Below the pieces are notes generated by a model. It saw nothing but the letters and a program-made list of their open reading frames with translations, did not search any database and had not been told where the DNA came from. This document shows positions 9,361 to 18,657 of a DNA stretch of 20,793 nt, one piece after another (position 1 is the stretch's first letter; every line of letters starts with the position of its first letter). Location of the stretch: contig BMAT01008772.1 in the NCBI GenBank assembly GCA_019649035.1, positions 424,089 to 444,881 on the forward strand. Reading direction: 5' to 3'. A program made the translations under genes and the position numbers. The DNA comes from Elysia marginata (taxonomy: Eukaryota; Mollusca; Gastropoda; Plakobranchidae).

Positions 9361-9700
9361 AATGATTCAGGTCCAAAAGAGATGGTGAGAGAGAGCGAGA
9401 CAGATATGCATACCAGCAGATATCTAACAAAAAAGAGAGAGAGGGGAGGGGTATATGAATTAGCGGAAGAAAATCAGTAGTAACGAGAGAGTATAGAGAA
9501 AGAATACACATCAAAGAGAGAGAAAAGGGAACCGGAAATTCACAAAATAAGCGGTAGAAATGAAGGGTGCAAGAGGTTTTCAGATAGAGCTAGGATAAAC
9601 CGTAACGGAAATAACAAATAGAAAAAAGGCAGTGGAAGAAAATTTCAAGATAGAATTAGACGGAAAAAAGCCTATTACAAGAGGCTGACAAATTCGTTAC
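9361..9700. other. Purine-rich block
   Basis: GAGA, AGAGAG and GGAAA words dominate the plus strand. No domain-bearing frame. Probably a decayed (GA)n-type repeat. Confidence 0.65.
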
Positions 9701-10054
9701 TGAATCTAGATAAATAGTTACATGAGTAAAGTAGGGGGACAAAAAGGAAGTAGGGCATCTTTTTAAATAGTTGTGAGTCCATTCTTACTTAAACCCGTGA
9801 AATAGTTGGTATTTTACAAGTTCTGTAAAAACAAGAAGTGCTAAATTACACGGAACTTACAAACCGTTTTCATTGTTTCAATGTGTTACTTTTTATCGGC
9901 TGGCCCACCCAATGTCTCTTTCACTGTCTAGGCAGTAATCTTCTCTCATTTATCACTCTCGCTTGAGAGTCTTTCCCGCTGATAAATATTTAATTTTTAA
10001 TCTGTTGTCTGACTCTAGTCCACTCTGTTTATTTTTTCTCACATTGATGAGGTT

Positions 10055-10058
<4 letters not shown>
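9701..10058. other. Unannotated DNA leading into a TC tract
   Basis: AT-rich, becoming pyrimidine-rich after about 9930. Nothing recognised. Confidence 0.6.
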
Positions 10059-10121
<63 letters not shown>

Positions 10122-10262
10122 CTCTCTCTATATATCTCTTTCTCTCTCTCTCTGTTTCTTTCTCTCTCTCACTCTCTCTCTGCCTCTATCTCTCTCCTTG
10201 TCTCTGTCTGTCTGTGTCTCGCTTTATGGAGTCACTCTCTATAATATCTATCTATCTATCTA
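10059..10262. repeat. Long (TC)n-(TCTA)n microsatellite
   Basis: A clean TC run (about 10059-10114) is followed by degenerate TC, TTTC and TCTG units, then TCTA units (10246-10262) that abut an assembly gap. Serine/Leucine-rich frames across it are artefacts. Confidence 0.95.
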
Positions 10263-10266
10263 NNNN
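10263..10266. other. Four-base assembly gap (N)
   Basis: Four N bases lie between a TCTA array and an AT array. The true number of repeat units here is unknown. Confidence 0.99.
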
Positions 10267-10640
10267 ATATATATATCTAATTTTAATCTATCAAATGAGT
10301 ATCCAAAATTGTAAATTTTACCGTTTCATTACAAAGGTAATCGCATATTATTTTATACGTGTCTATCCGTCTATCCATTGTTCTGTCTATCTATCTATCT
10401 ATCTATCTATCGATTTGTCTATCTATTTTACCATCTGTCTATTTACCTATCCATATCTGTTTTTATCTCACTGTATTTGTTTCTGTCCTGTTTTGTCTGT
10501 CTCTGTCTCGACCTTTCCTTACCAGATTTTTTTTTCTATATTATTTATCCGTCTCTGTGTCTATATTCTATGGTATAAGCTTACTTGCATGTTAATTTTT
10601 TTTTCTATATTTAACTGTGGTTAAATATCCATCTCTCACC
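10267..10640. repeat. Degenerate pyrimidine-rich tract with (TCTA)n core
   Basis: A short AT run follows the gap. A clean TCTA array lies at about 10384-10410. The rest to about 10610 is TCTG, TCTA and TTTA-like, consistent with decay of a longer array. Ile/Tyr/Leu-rich frames here follow from the repeat. Confidence 0.8.
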
Positions 10641-10912
10641 TAGATTAAACTATGTTTAAACCTAAAGGTAATTTGTTTATTGCATAACTTTCAAGCAAAT
10701 AATACTTTGAATAAAGCTGCAACAATGTGGAAAAAATTTTTTTTTTACGGGAGACACACAAACACAGCTAAAGAGAGCGATACAGAGTATTCGCAATTTG
10801 TGGCAGATGCTGTGTCTTTACTACATGCAATCTTTGAAAACGGCGGCAGTTATGTAGGAATATTGTACAGGTCTTGTCTTCTTAATTACATCCTATTTTG
10901 TTTCAATTGTTA
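10641..10912. other. Unannotated DNA
   Basis: A 77-codon plus frame at 10680-10913 starts at a non-ATG codon and ends next to the G homopolymer. Its peptide resembles no family I know. I do not call it a gene. Confidence 0.5.
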
Positions 10913-10924
10913 GGGGGGGGGGGG
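10913..10924. repeat. G12 homopolymer
   Basis: Twelve consecutive G, similar to the run at 1388-1399, with purine-rich DNA following to about 11020. Confidence 0.9.
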
Positions 10925-12690
10925 TAAACATTTGCAACAAATAGAGAGGGATCAAGATAGAGACGAGCATGTGAGAGAAGAATCAGATAGAGAGTGATAG
11001 AGGGAAAGAAAGGAAATAGAGTATCCTGCTTCGATGTGGATTAAAGCTGTTTGAAAAAAAAATACAACAAAAAAGTAAAGGTTTCGTAAACGGTTGAGAT
11101 AGATAAAATGTAAGTGTAGCCTCTTGACTTTTCACACTGATAATATTTAAACCATCTCGAAATGTTTTTCCTTGCTTACGCTTCGCCATGAATGATTTAA
11201 ATCCTTCCCCATCGACTTGATAACTGGCTTTGTAGCTCTTTCATTCAATAAAGCTAAGTAATTTTGGCTTTCGCCTTCATTTTAGTAATTTATAGTCATA
11301 TCTTGATAAAGCTGCTTCTTAGGTCGCGAATACTATCATGATCGTAAAGTATCTTAAAGATACCTACTCTTCGATTAGTACTAGACTGACTTGCAACACT
11401 GGTGACTGAAGGGCCAGGCTGACTAGGAAGTTGTGTAATTGTTTTATATTAAGTTGCGTCCTAAAAGTTCCTGTACAAAAGCGGTTAAAATTTACAACTA
11501 AAAAAACAGTCGTGGCTTTTAACTCATTCTATGACTTCAACAGACACTATAACCATTGTTTGATGTAGTATTAGACTTTTCTAGTAGTTTTCCTACTGCT
11601 TTAGAAACAAAATGGGCGTTCATTTATGCATTAACTCTGCTTATTTAAAATCCCTTGGTCTTTTGAAAAGCAGCAACTCCCTTTCAAGGAAGGGATTTAT
11701 TGTGGCCATCAATGTATCTTGGAGAAAGTTGTATTCTATTTCTCAACGTCTAAGTCGCTGTTTCTTTGTTATTCGGCCATTCTCTCTACCGGGTACAAAT
11801 CACGCAATGTCGTGACTGTGGCAATTAGAAGAGGGTGATGTCTATTTACGGCCTTTAAGACACAATGACGAGTGAATCTCCACTGTATGATTAGACGGCA
11901 TTTCTCTCATTACGTACTTGACAACCTAAGAAACCAAATAATAATAAAAGACGTTATATAAATGTGCTCTCGCGACTAATGAGAATTCCGGGATTTAGAG
12001 AAAACTATAATGAATATATGATTATGACAGCTTTGTTGCCATGGCTGTGGACAAGTACATTTATTTATTTTTCCTCCTCCGATGTGGTTGCTATTGGCTC
12101 GGCTGGCAAAGAGTTTACAGGTTAATATATGGGTAAACCTTTTAAATCTTTTAAATGCATTTGTTTCAAAGACCGGCTGACATAGGGAGCAGTTTACGAT
12201 CCATCAATTTTTAATCCCTTTGCTGTAACCCTCATGGAGCAAAAATTATTTTTCCTCCTTTTGTCTCAATCGCTGTTGCAGTGGCTTGTTACAAGAAGTT
12301 GGCAGCGCGCTAGTTGTGCATTTTAACGTGTAAGAATAATTCAATAATTCATGCTAGCGGCCAAAAGTCGCGTTGAGAAGGTTTTAGCAGCAGAAAATCA
12401 TTCGTTGCGTGATTCTAACCAGATTTTTCAACACTAAACCAGTCAGAATACACGCTATGTACAGCGCGCTAGAAGAATTCCAGACAATGTACACACAAAA
12501 AATGCTGCGGGCACAGATTTAAATGCCAAGTTATGTTAAGCATTTAGAGAATTCACAAAAGCCGCTTAAAGTGTAATAAAAAATGTTGGCGAAAATATGA
12601 CAAATTCGCTCTAAATTTCGTGATCTGGCTTGACTGTTAAGCTCAGACCATATTACCCTTCTATGTAGAATGATTTTGTAAAACTACGCC
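10925..12690. other. Intergenic or intronic DNA, nothing recognised
   Basis: The first ~100 bases are purine-rich and the rest is mixed. The 67-codon plus frame at 11612-11815 has no domain. The stretch 12030-12320 has more varied, less repetitive sequence, including TTGCCATGGC and TTTAATCCC words that would suit an enhancer, but no evidence beyond composition supports that. Confidence 0.5.
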
Positions 12691-13733
12691 CTTGAGCAAT
12701 GGAAATGGGGGAGGGCATACTTTTCGAATATAGTAGCTGACATCCTATTTAAGTGCAGTATGCTACTTCAGTATTGTGAACCTCAGCGAAAAAGGGCAAG
12801 ACTTTAGTTCCCAAAAGCCACTGCAAAATTTGAAGTGTTGTTGTCTTAGCAGGTGTTCCATTTTTTGTGGTGCAAATCTTTAAGCGAGAAAATTCTGTGG
12901 CAACACACACGTTAAGGTCATTGAAGGCTCGAGTCTGAACTTGGCAGGGAGCGTGTGGTCGTCAGGCACGCGAACCTCGTATTTGTCACGGATCCGGTTG
13001 ATTCAGTATGCCAATTGTAACCATAAGAGTGAGTCCAGCGCCGTATTGTAACAAATTCAAAGTGCCGATTGTTCCATTAATACAAGTCGTGTGATTTCCT
13101 CAATCAACTATACAATTCAATTTATACAAGTTAGGTATTTTATTAGATTTTGTATAGAGAAGCAGGGACGATCGAACTAGCCAACCGCATGAGATACTTG
13201 GCTTGAAAGTCTTGAAAAGAGGTTGCATTCTCAACCACAAAAAAGAACGTGTTCAAAAGGACTGCGATATTGTCTTAAGTTATGTTGGAAGGCTTCGACA
13301 CACATTTTCCATGACTGATAAAGGCAAAATGGACTGCAGCAGGTTAAATTTATAAGAACATGGCTTAAGAATTTTCAATTATCTTTGATGGCGAACACAG
13401 CCATACATTTTCGTATACTTTCAGAACGTCTTAAGCTAAAAAGGTTGTGTGTTGAAAAACTAAAAAGAAAAACCAGAATAAAGACTATTAAACTCCAAAC
13501 TGGACGTAACGTACACATTAAATAGGTGTCCTTGTTCTTGAGGCTGACATGCTCTCAAAGTTAGATATTTGGACTAAATCGTGTTCTCGTCGTATAATTA
13601 TAAGGTAGATTGTTAAACGTTTGTACATGTTATGGGCTATATACAGAATGTGAGATAGCAAAGACACAAGATGATACATCCACAGCATGAAACGACAATT
13701 TCAATTTAGAGGTGTAAACCAGCGATACGATGT
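12691..13733. other. Intergenic or intronic DNA, locally GC-richer
   Basis: About 12885-13055 is GC-richer and open for about 55 codons on the plus strand after an AAG-type border. The peptide is Ser-rich and unrecognised, and this length is expected by chance. A decayed unit of the downstream tandem repeat may lie at about 13631-13650 (TATGGGCTATATACAGAATG). Confidence 0.5.
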
Positions 13734-13931
13734 GGGCTGTAGGGTGCTGTCGTTCTATAAGAGGTAGAAGGTTGATTATGTTTTTATATAGTATGGGCTA
13801 TAGAGTGATCTCGTTCTATAAGAGGTTGATAGCTGAACGCTAAGCTATGGTATAGGTTTATAGAATGCTGTCGTTCTATAAAAGGTAAATAGCTATAAGT
13901 TGTTTCATGGTTTGGGCTATAGAGTGCGTTC
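13734..13931. repeat. 59-61 bp tandem repeat, about 3.3 copies
   Basis: Unit starts fall at 13734, 13795, 13855 and 13914, giving periods of 61, 60 and 59 bases. Each unit opens with GGGCTATAGAGTG-like sequence. The first three continue with the core TCGTTCTATAAGAGG, after which the second halves diverge more. The fourth copy breaks off after about 18 bases. No frame stays open through the array, so it is a non-coding minisatellite. Confidence 0.85.
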
Positions 13932-14588
13932 ATAGCGCCACAACAGTTGAGAGGATTAATCATTATGGGCTCACACTCTGACTCGCTGCATGGGGTACTG
14001 ACTTGGGCACAGCATCCTAGGTGCGTTGCTGAGTTTATTTACTATATTTACTGCCACTAAGTTGCTCCAAATAGGAAATAATGACTAAGCCATTTTAGCT
14101 CACGTTATGTTCAGCAACTGAATCTAGATTGTTTATCATTAAGTCTCTGCCTATGAATAAGAGCTCGCACTGGGCCTGTATTCTACTCCAGTGTAAAAAA
14201 GGAATTTTTTAAAATATTTCCATTCATATTATCATTCGAAAAACACGGACAGGAAAGAAACGCCTCCTTCCATTGTCTAACAGATAGTTGTTTTTTTTTT
14301 AATTTTAGGTTTGAAAGTATAAAAATGCCGTTTCATTGAAAACTCTAGTTATCTTATAATTTCAAAAATAAAAAATAGCTGTCTTTTATTGCTGGCAAAA
14401 GTCTTACTTTTCTTTGCAAAGTTAATCATGTCATCTCAAAAACTAATTTGGATGCACTTGCGTGCTAGTGGCTACAGATTTCTTGACCACCTCCCAGGCT
14501 ACAAGATCTAGACCATCTAACCTATTGCAATCAATTGGTTTTCATTTCGCACGAGATTTCAAGCACACCCATCTGTTATTTATGGCAG
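13932..14588. other. Unannotated DNA
   Basis: AT-rich with a T run at about 14290-14299. No gene, structured repeat or RNA was recognised. The final part is pyrimidine-leaning before a CAG at 14586-14588. Confidence 0.55.
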
Positions 14589-14893
14589 GTTCCTGGTCTC
14601 ATCATTTCGGAACCATCTCAGTATTTTATGAAGGTTTCAAACCTACGGTCCTGCCCAGCACTGTGTAGGAGGTGTATATGTAATGACATGGCCTGGCTTC
14701 ATAAACTTTTTTGTGCGCTCACTTCCGTTGTAAACGCAGAGCTTCCAGTCCCTTACCAACTGGCCCCAGTTCTTCAAAATCCTAATGCCACTGTTATCCC
14801 AAGAGTTTCAGTATTCAGAACGAGGACAAACTCTACACAAAGACACTGTACCGTGAAGCACATTCGTCAGACCCGCATTGCTTGTAGAGTGTG
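14589..14893 (+). CDS. Possible internal exon, unrecognised
   Basis: A 305-nt interval lies between an acceptor-like TATTTATGGCAG border and a consensus donor (GTG then GTAAGT at 14894-14899). One frame is open throughout and starts in phase 0. It encodes about 101 residues with several Cys early (CPALCRRCICND) and Thr/Arg-rich sequence late, and I recognise no domain. An in-frame ATG (MKVSNLRSC) could make it a first coding exon. The interval is GC-richer than its flanks, which suits an exon. The frame remains open upstream to about 14535, and no matching neighbouring exon was found, so it could equally be a non-coding RNA exon or chance. Confidence 0.2.
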
Positions 14894-14899
14894 GTAAGT

Positions 14900-15356
14900 C
14901 TTTAATACACACACTTGAGTTAGCTCGATTTTTAATTTAGAGCTTTTTCAGGAAAGTTTTAGTTTATTCTCAATCAAGTTAAACTGATGAATATGATCGT
15001 GTACATTTTGAAAACAACCTCTGTGTTTTTAAGTCGTTCTAGTTTTTCTCACATAATTATTTCCAACGTCATAACTCATTTTAGTATTTTAGGATTGCCA
15101 TCGGTACTCCATTATTTTTCCCACTGTTATCCTAAAATACTGATATCGGTACCAGATCTAGTTGGCAGCTCTGAAAACGTTGCTGTTTGGGTTGCCAAAT
15201 ATGTAAATTGTATTATTTGCAAGTCGATCAGGACAAACGTTATTTTAGGAGGAAGGAGTATTTAGACTGTTACGTTCTTTTTTTTTAATTTAGAGTCTCT
15301 TTTTCTAACATTTGTGCGCTTTGACAGAACGTTGTCATAAATTCACTTGCCTCTAG
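14900..15356. other. Unannotated DNA
   Basis: A plus frame at 14987-15265 runs 92 codons from a non-ATG or AT-rich start, with hydrophobic and Ser-rich content and no recognised motif. Frames of this size are expected a few times by chance in a window of this composition. Confidence 0.5.
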
Positions 15357-15523
15357 GTAACCCAAAATCAAGTAAAAAATATAGGCCTATATCTATGATG
15401 GACACTGGTGACCTTGATAATTTAATTTCGCTTTTAAAGAAGAACTTTGAAATTGATGTGGGTCGCGATTTGAAGCACTTTTGCAAAATCAATTTTTACA
15501 GAAAAAACGAGAAAATCGATTGA
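15357..15523 (+). CDS. Possible terminal or short coding exon, unrecognised
   Basis: After a CTTGCCTCTAG acceptor-like border the plus strand reads 54 residues to a TGA at 15521-15523. Two consecutive ATGs at 15395 and 15398 offer an alternative 42-residue start. The peptide is charged and balanced, with an amphipathic stretch (DLDNLISLLKKNFEIDVGRD), unlike the low-complexity frames elsewhere. No family is recognised. The words KKYRPIS recall a reverse-transcriptase signature but the following residues do not fit one. No partner exon in the right phase was found: the candidate at 14589-14893 ends in the wrong phase. This is weak but one of the better coding-looking intervals. Confidence 0.2.
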
Positions 15524-15590
15524 AATTTAAGTTGAAAAAAAATAGGTCGGTGGAAACTTATCTAAGTAAAACCTACAGTAATACATAGGA

Positions 15591-15738
15591 TGATAGATAG
15601 AAAGATCGATCGATAGAAACATAGATAGATAGATAGATAGATCAATAGATAAATAGATAGATAGATAGATAGATGATAGATAGATAGGTAGGTAGGTAGA
15701 TAGGTAGAGAGAGAGAGAGAGAAATAGATCGATAGAAA
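15591..15738. repeat. (GATA)n-(GGTA)n-(GA)n microsatellite
   Basis: Imperfect GATA array passing into GGTA units, then GA units, then a few GATA-like units. Ile/Tyr/Leu/Ser minus-strand frames across it are artefacts of the repeat. Confidence 0.95.
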
Positions 15739-15852
15739 TATGGATACATAGGTAGAGACATACAGACAAAAAGATGAGAGATTGAGATCTGACAAAGAGA
15801 TGAATAATTACATTTTCAAAAGCATTACTGAATATATTCAGCTTTAGAAGAT
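15739..15852. other. Spacer between mirrored microsatellites
   Basis: About 115 bases, partly GA-rich, separating a GATA/GA array from its reverse-complement-type TC/TATC array. Confidence 0.7.
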
Positions 15853-15869
15853 CCTTTCTCTTTCTCTCT

Positions 15870-15929
<60 letters not shown>

Positions 15930-15944
15930 CTCTCTCTCTCTCTT
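15853..15944. repeat. (TC)n-(TATC)5-(TC)n microsatellite
   Basis: A TC run is followed by five TATC units at 15911-15930 and a further TC run. It is the reverse-complement motif type of the array about 115 bases upstream. Confidence 0.95.
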
Positions 15945-17178
15945 GATTCCTTTCTCTCTTTTTTATATTGTAATTCACTCTTATAATTTTATCTTTTTCG
16001 ATCTCTTTTCCTTCCCTCTTTGTTCACTTGGTTCAGTCTATTTCGCTCTCATTGCGCTCGCCCACTCATTCATTTTTTTTTCCACTCTTAATGACTTGTC
16101 AATGTCTAATACCGTTTTAGTGACAGGCTTTTAACAGTATTTTTATGCTATTTTCTGTTCACTTTCAAGGCAACTAAATTCAACTATCTTCTTGGTGGAG
16201 GAGGGGGTGGCCTTTAGCACTATAACCAATAATAAATTTTGGAGTAAAATGGCTTGTGTTGGTTGAAGCAGCTGTATAAAAGTTTTAGCAACCATTCCAT
16301 GAAACCTCTTCGAAGAAAAAAAATATTAATATTTTAAAGTACGGGTTGTAATGTTTCTCAATTTTCTCTGGTCATGCAGTGGAATGGTAAGCGAAAAAAA
16401 TACCCAATACCAGCCCATTGTCGTAACTTAAAAATTGTGTTAACAGGTAATTTTTATTTCTGTCCCATTATTTTTTTATCATTCTAAACAAGATTGACAT
16501 TGTATAAATGGAATAAACAACAACTAAATTCTCAATCCACGTGTTAACTCAAATAGACCACGAAGACCATGGAACAATTGGATTGCAAATAAAAAAGGGT
16601 GGTAGCATTTCCTTGAAAGTCAACACCTAAAAGTGTATAAGGGTAAACCTTGATAAAGCTATATGGTGTTATTTTTTAAATTTATAAAGGCTTCAATGTT
16701 ATAAACTAAAAATCAACCATGCCAAATAAAAAGTGAATCATTATTATAAATCTGTTGCATTAGTTTTAAAATATTGTATTCAAAAGGCAACCGATAATCT
16801 TTTTTATGTTTATATTAATTTTAATTTACCGAAGAGAGCTCAAGAATCGGCTTTGATGATTAAACCTCCCTGGAATTGAGACCATAAGCGTCCGGTTACT
16901 CCTGTTGAAAATATCATTCCCTTTTTTTTGCAATTCTTTTTAGCTTTTTAACAACAAGAAGCAAACGCCTTCAAAAGTTTGCTATTGCTTTAATATCTTT
17001 TTGTTGACGATAATACTTTGAATGTTTGAAATGTTGTTTTTTTTATCTCATGGTTGTAGCTGGTCTACGCTTTTGTATTCTAATGTACAGAAAAGAGTCA
17101 ACTGATTGGCTCTACAAGGTCAATCCTTTTAATCATTTTGTTTCCAGCGCGTTGACGGGAAAACATTTCTGTAAAATA
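15945..17178. other. Intergenic or intronic DNA, nothing recognised
   Basis: Pyrimidine-rich to about 16090, then AT-rich. Frames are short. The segment 16830-16920 is less AT-biased but shows no domain. It ends at the TA that borders the inverted-repeat element. Confidence 0.6.
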
Positions 17179-17180
17179 TA

Positions 17181-17242
17181 ATGGACAAGGAATATTAATG
17201 ACTCTAATGTGTGCAGCTAAAGTTGCGTCCTTCCGAGTTTCT
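17181..17242 (+). repeat. Left terminal inverted repeat
   Basis: Starts ATGGACAAGGAATATTAATG and ends CCTTCCGAGTTTCT. It differs from the right copy at three positions (17189, 17228 and 17229). The high identity suggests a fairly recent insertion, or selection or conversion between ends. Confidence 0.9.
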
Positions 17243-17463
17243 GATATTTTTACGTAGTATAGCTTGCTAGAGGCAACCTACATCAAGCACAAGATTTATT
17301 TGATTTTGTGCCTGTCTTGGAATCACGAGCAATACAAATATAAATTCAAAATTTATTAGATCAAGCGCGCTAAAGGTTTGGAGGAATACATTAATTTTTC
17401 AATTGGCATGGCTTCACCGTTTTCAACTCATATTTTTAGTCAACTGGCTGAATAGCTTGACAC

Positions 17464-17592
17464 CTGAAATAAGCAATTTCAATAGGAGGACGGGCATGAA
17501 ACCTCCGAGCTGTCTGATAGCATCACTGGCAGTGGGAGAGGATTGTATTACCTGTATTATCTTGATAACCCCATCCCTCTGTTCCGGAGATG
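17464..17592 (-). CDS. Possible exon encoding an armadillo-like helical repeat
   Basis: On the minus strand one frame is open for 62 codons (17611 down to 17426). Inside it, a TTCACCAG acceptor-like border and a TCAG-GTGTCAAG donor-like border delimit 129 nt, with phase-1 introns on both sides, giving 43 residues, about one armadillo repeat. The reading contains SPEQRDGVIKIIQVIQSS, then an IRQLGGF turn followed by PVLLLKLL, the spacing seen in armadillo/HEAT-type helices. It loosely recalls the armadillo region of BEACH-family proteins such as WDFY3, but this is from memory and weak. The plus strand is also open here (17403-17666), so only one strand can be right. It lies wholly inside the inverted-repeat element, so a captured or pseudogenised exon is possible. 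Confidence 0.22.
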
Positions 17593-17989
17593 CTGGTGAA
17601 CGATTAGAGTTTCAGGTAATAAGTTCAAGAACGCTAGGGAAGAGACGGGCATTAGATATGGTATAATTTATGTATATCTTTAGTCCAGAAGACGGCTTGC
17701 AATTTAGCCTACAGTATTCCTGTGGAATCGTCAACAAGCTGAACAGAAACTTTGAAAGCACAGTATGGTAATAATGCGTTAATGAGTGAAAAGGGTATGA
17801 GTTACTGAGGAGTGACCATATGTAAGAAGAATGCGTTGAACAAAAGCAGAGAGGTACGCTGCTGACAATGTCAGTCCAAGATAGGAATAACTTTAGAAAG
17901 AAAAAGTATTGTATAACATGTCTAATTCCTAGTTACCGCCTACTTATTCTCTGTTCTTTCTCATAATTTCATAGCAATACGAAAATATT

Positions 17990-18187
17990 CGTCCCGGGAA
18001 CTCAGTGCGCTTCCGTCGTGGCTTGAAATTACGGGTTTATCGGCGGAAATTCTCCGCCACAGCCGCGCGTTTAGAGGTCTGACAGCGTCAGTAGGTGAAC
18101 GCCACACGCGGAAGGATTTAGGGCACCGGCAGTGATTTCCATAATAATGGGGAAAGGGTCTCGTCGGGAAGTCGTGTCGGTCAGCGC
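17990..18187. other. CpG-rich patch with two hairpins
   Basis: About 22 CpG dinucleotides occur in about 200 bases, with GC content well above the AT-rich surroundings. Two perfect short stems lie here: GGCGGA/TCCGCC around AATTC (18042-18058) and CTGAC/GTCAG around AGC (18079-18091). A strong polypyrimidine-AG border (ends 17974) precedes it on the plus strand. After that border, frames of 35 codons (to TGA 18080-18082) or about 50 codons read open. On the minus strand a 123-codon frame (17961-18332) crosses it. None matches a known family. It may be a coding or regulatory fragment carried by the element. Confidence 0.5.
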
Positions 18188-18593
18188 AATAATATTGGTT
18201 GCCATTAGCCGTGGTTACGCATGTGAATAGCATTAGTTCTTTGTTAGCGCTCAGGTTTACTTTTTTAATGTTTTCGTTTCCTTCCAGGTCCAGTTGTGGA
18301 ATGTTTACTTTTATCTTATGACACAAACACAAGAGGAGTATTACATTTTCGAATTTTTAAATTGCCACAAAAACAAAAGCTTATTGGTTTGTTTTGTTTT
18401 CTTCCAAGCAGTTTGTTTTGGTTTTGGTTGATTGTATGTTTGAAAATAATTAAAAGCTATCAACCTATTATGCTTTAATGGCTCTGAGTTGTATTGGTTA
18501 AAGTTTTTCGATGAGGATCTTAGTACATGTAGGTCTCTTATGGCTTAATATTTCCAATGTTTTCGTCAAAACTGTTTCAAAGTGCCCAGTTAT

Positions 18594-18655
18594 AGAAACT
18601 CGGAAGAGCGCAACTTTAGCTGCACACATTAGAGTCATTAATATTCATTGTCCAT
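18594..18655 (-). repeat. Right terminal inverted repeat
   Basis: Reverse complement matches the left terminal repeat at 59 of 62 bases without gaps. It ends TTGTCCAT immediately before TA. Confidence 0.9.
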
Positions 18656-18657
18656 TA

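Larger units (their letters stand above)
17181..18655. mobile_element. DNA transposon-like element with 62-bp TIRs and TA flanks
   Basis: The first 62 bases (17181-17242) and the reverse complement of the last 62 (18594-18655) match at 59 positions with no gaps. Each end begins ATGGACAA and is directly flanked by TA (17179-17180 and 18656-18657), as expected for a TA target-site duplication. Similarity stops sharply outside the TA and just inside CCGAGTTTCT. TA-targeting cut-and-paste elements of the IS630-Tc1-mariner superfamily make such footprints; some other superfamilies also do. The 1,475-bp length could hold a small transposase, but no DDE/D-type motif or long frame is visible. The copy is therefore probably non-autonomous or decayed. 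The interior carries a CpG-rich patch and an armadillo-like minus-strand interval, listed separately. Superfamily assignment is inference from the TA flank only. Confidence 0.75.

Noticed and set aside
13734..13931. CRISPR-like array
   Set aside because: The units are contiguous 60-bp tandem copies without unique spacers, in eukaryotic DNA.
15357..15460. KKYRPIS word as a reverse-transcriptase remnant
   Set aside because: Only a few residues match and the expected hydrophobic continuation and catalytic motifs are absent on either side.
17961..18332. 123-codon minus frame as a mariner-type transposase C-terminus
   Set aside because: A superficial SP...LW spacing is present but catalytic D/E spacing and helix-turn-helix are not, and no in-frame N-terminal part is found.
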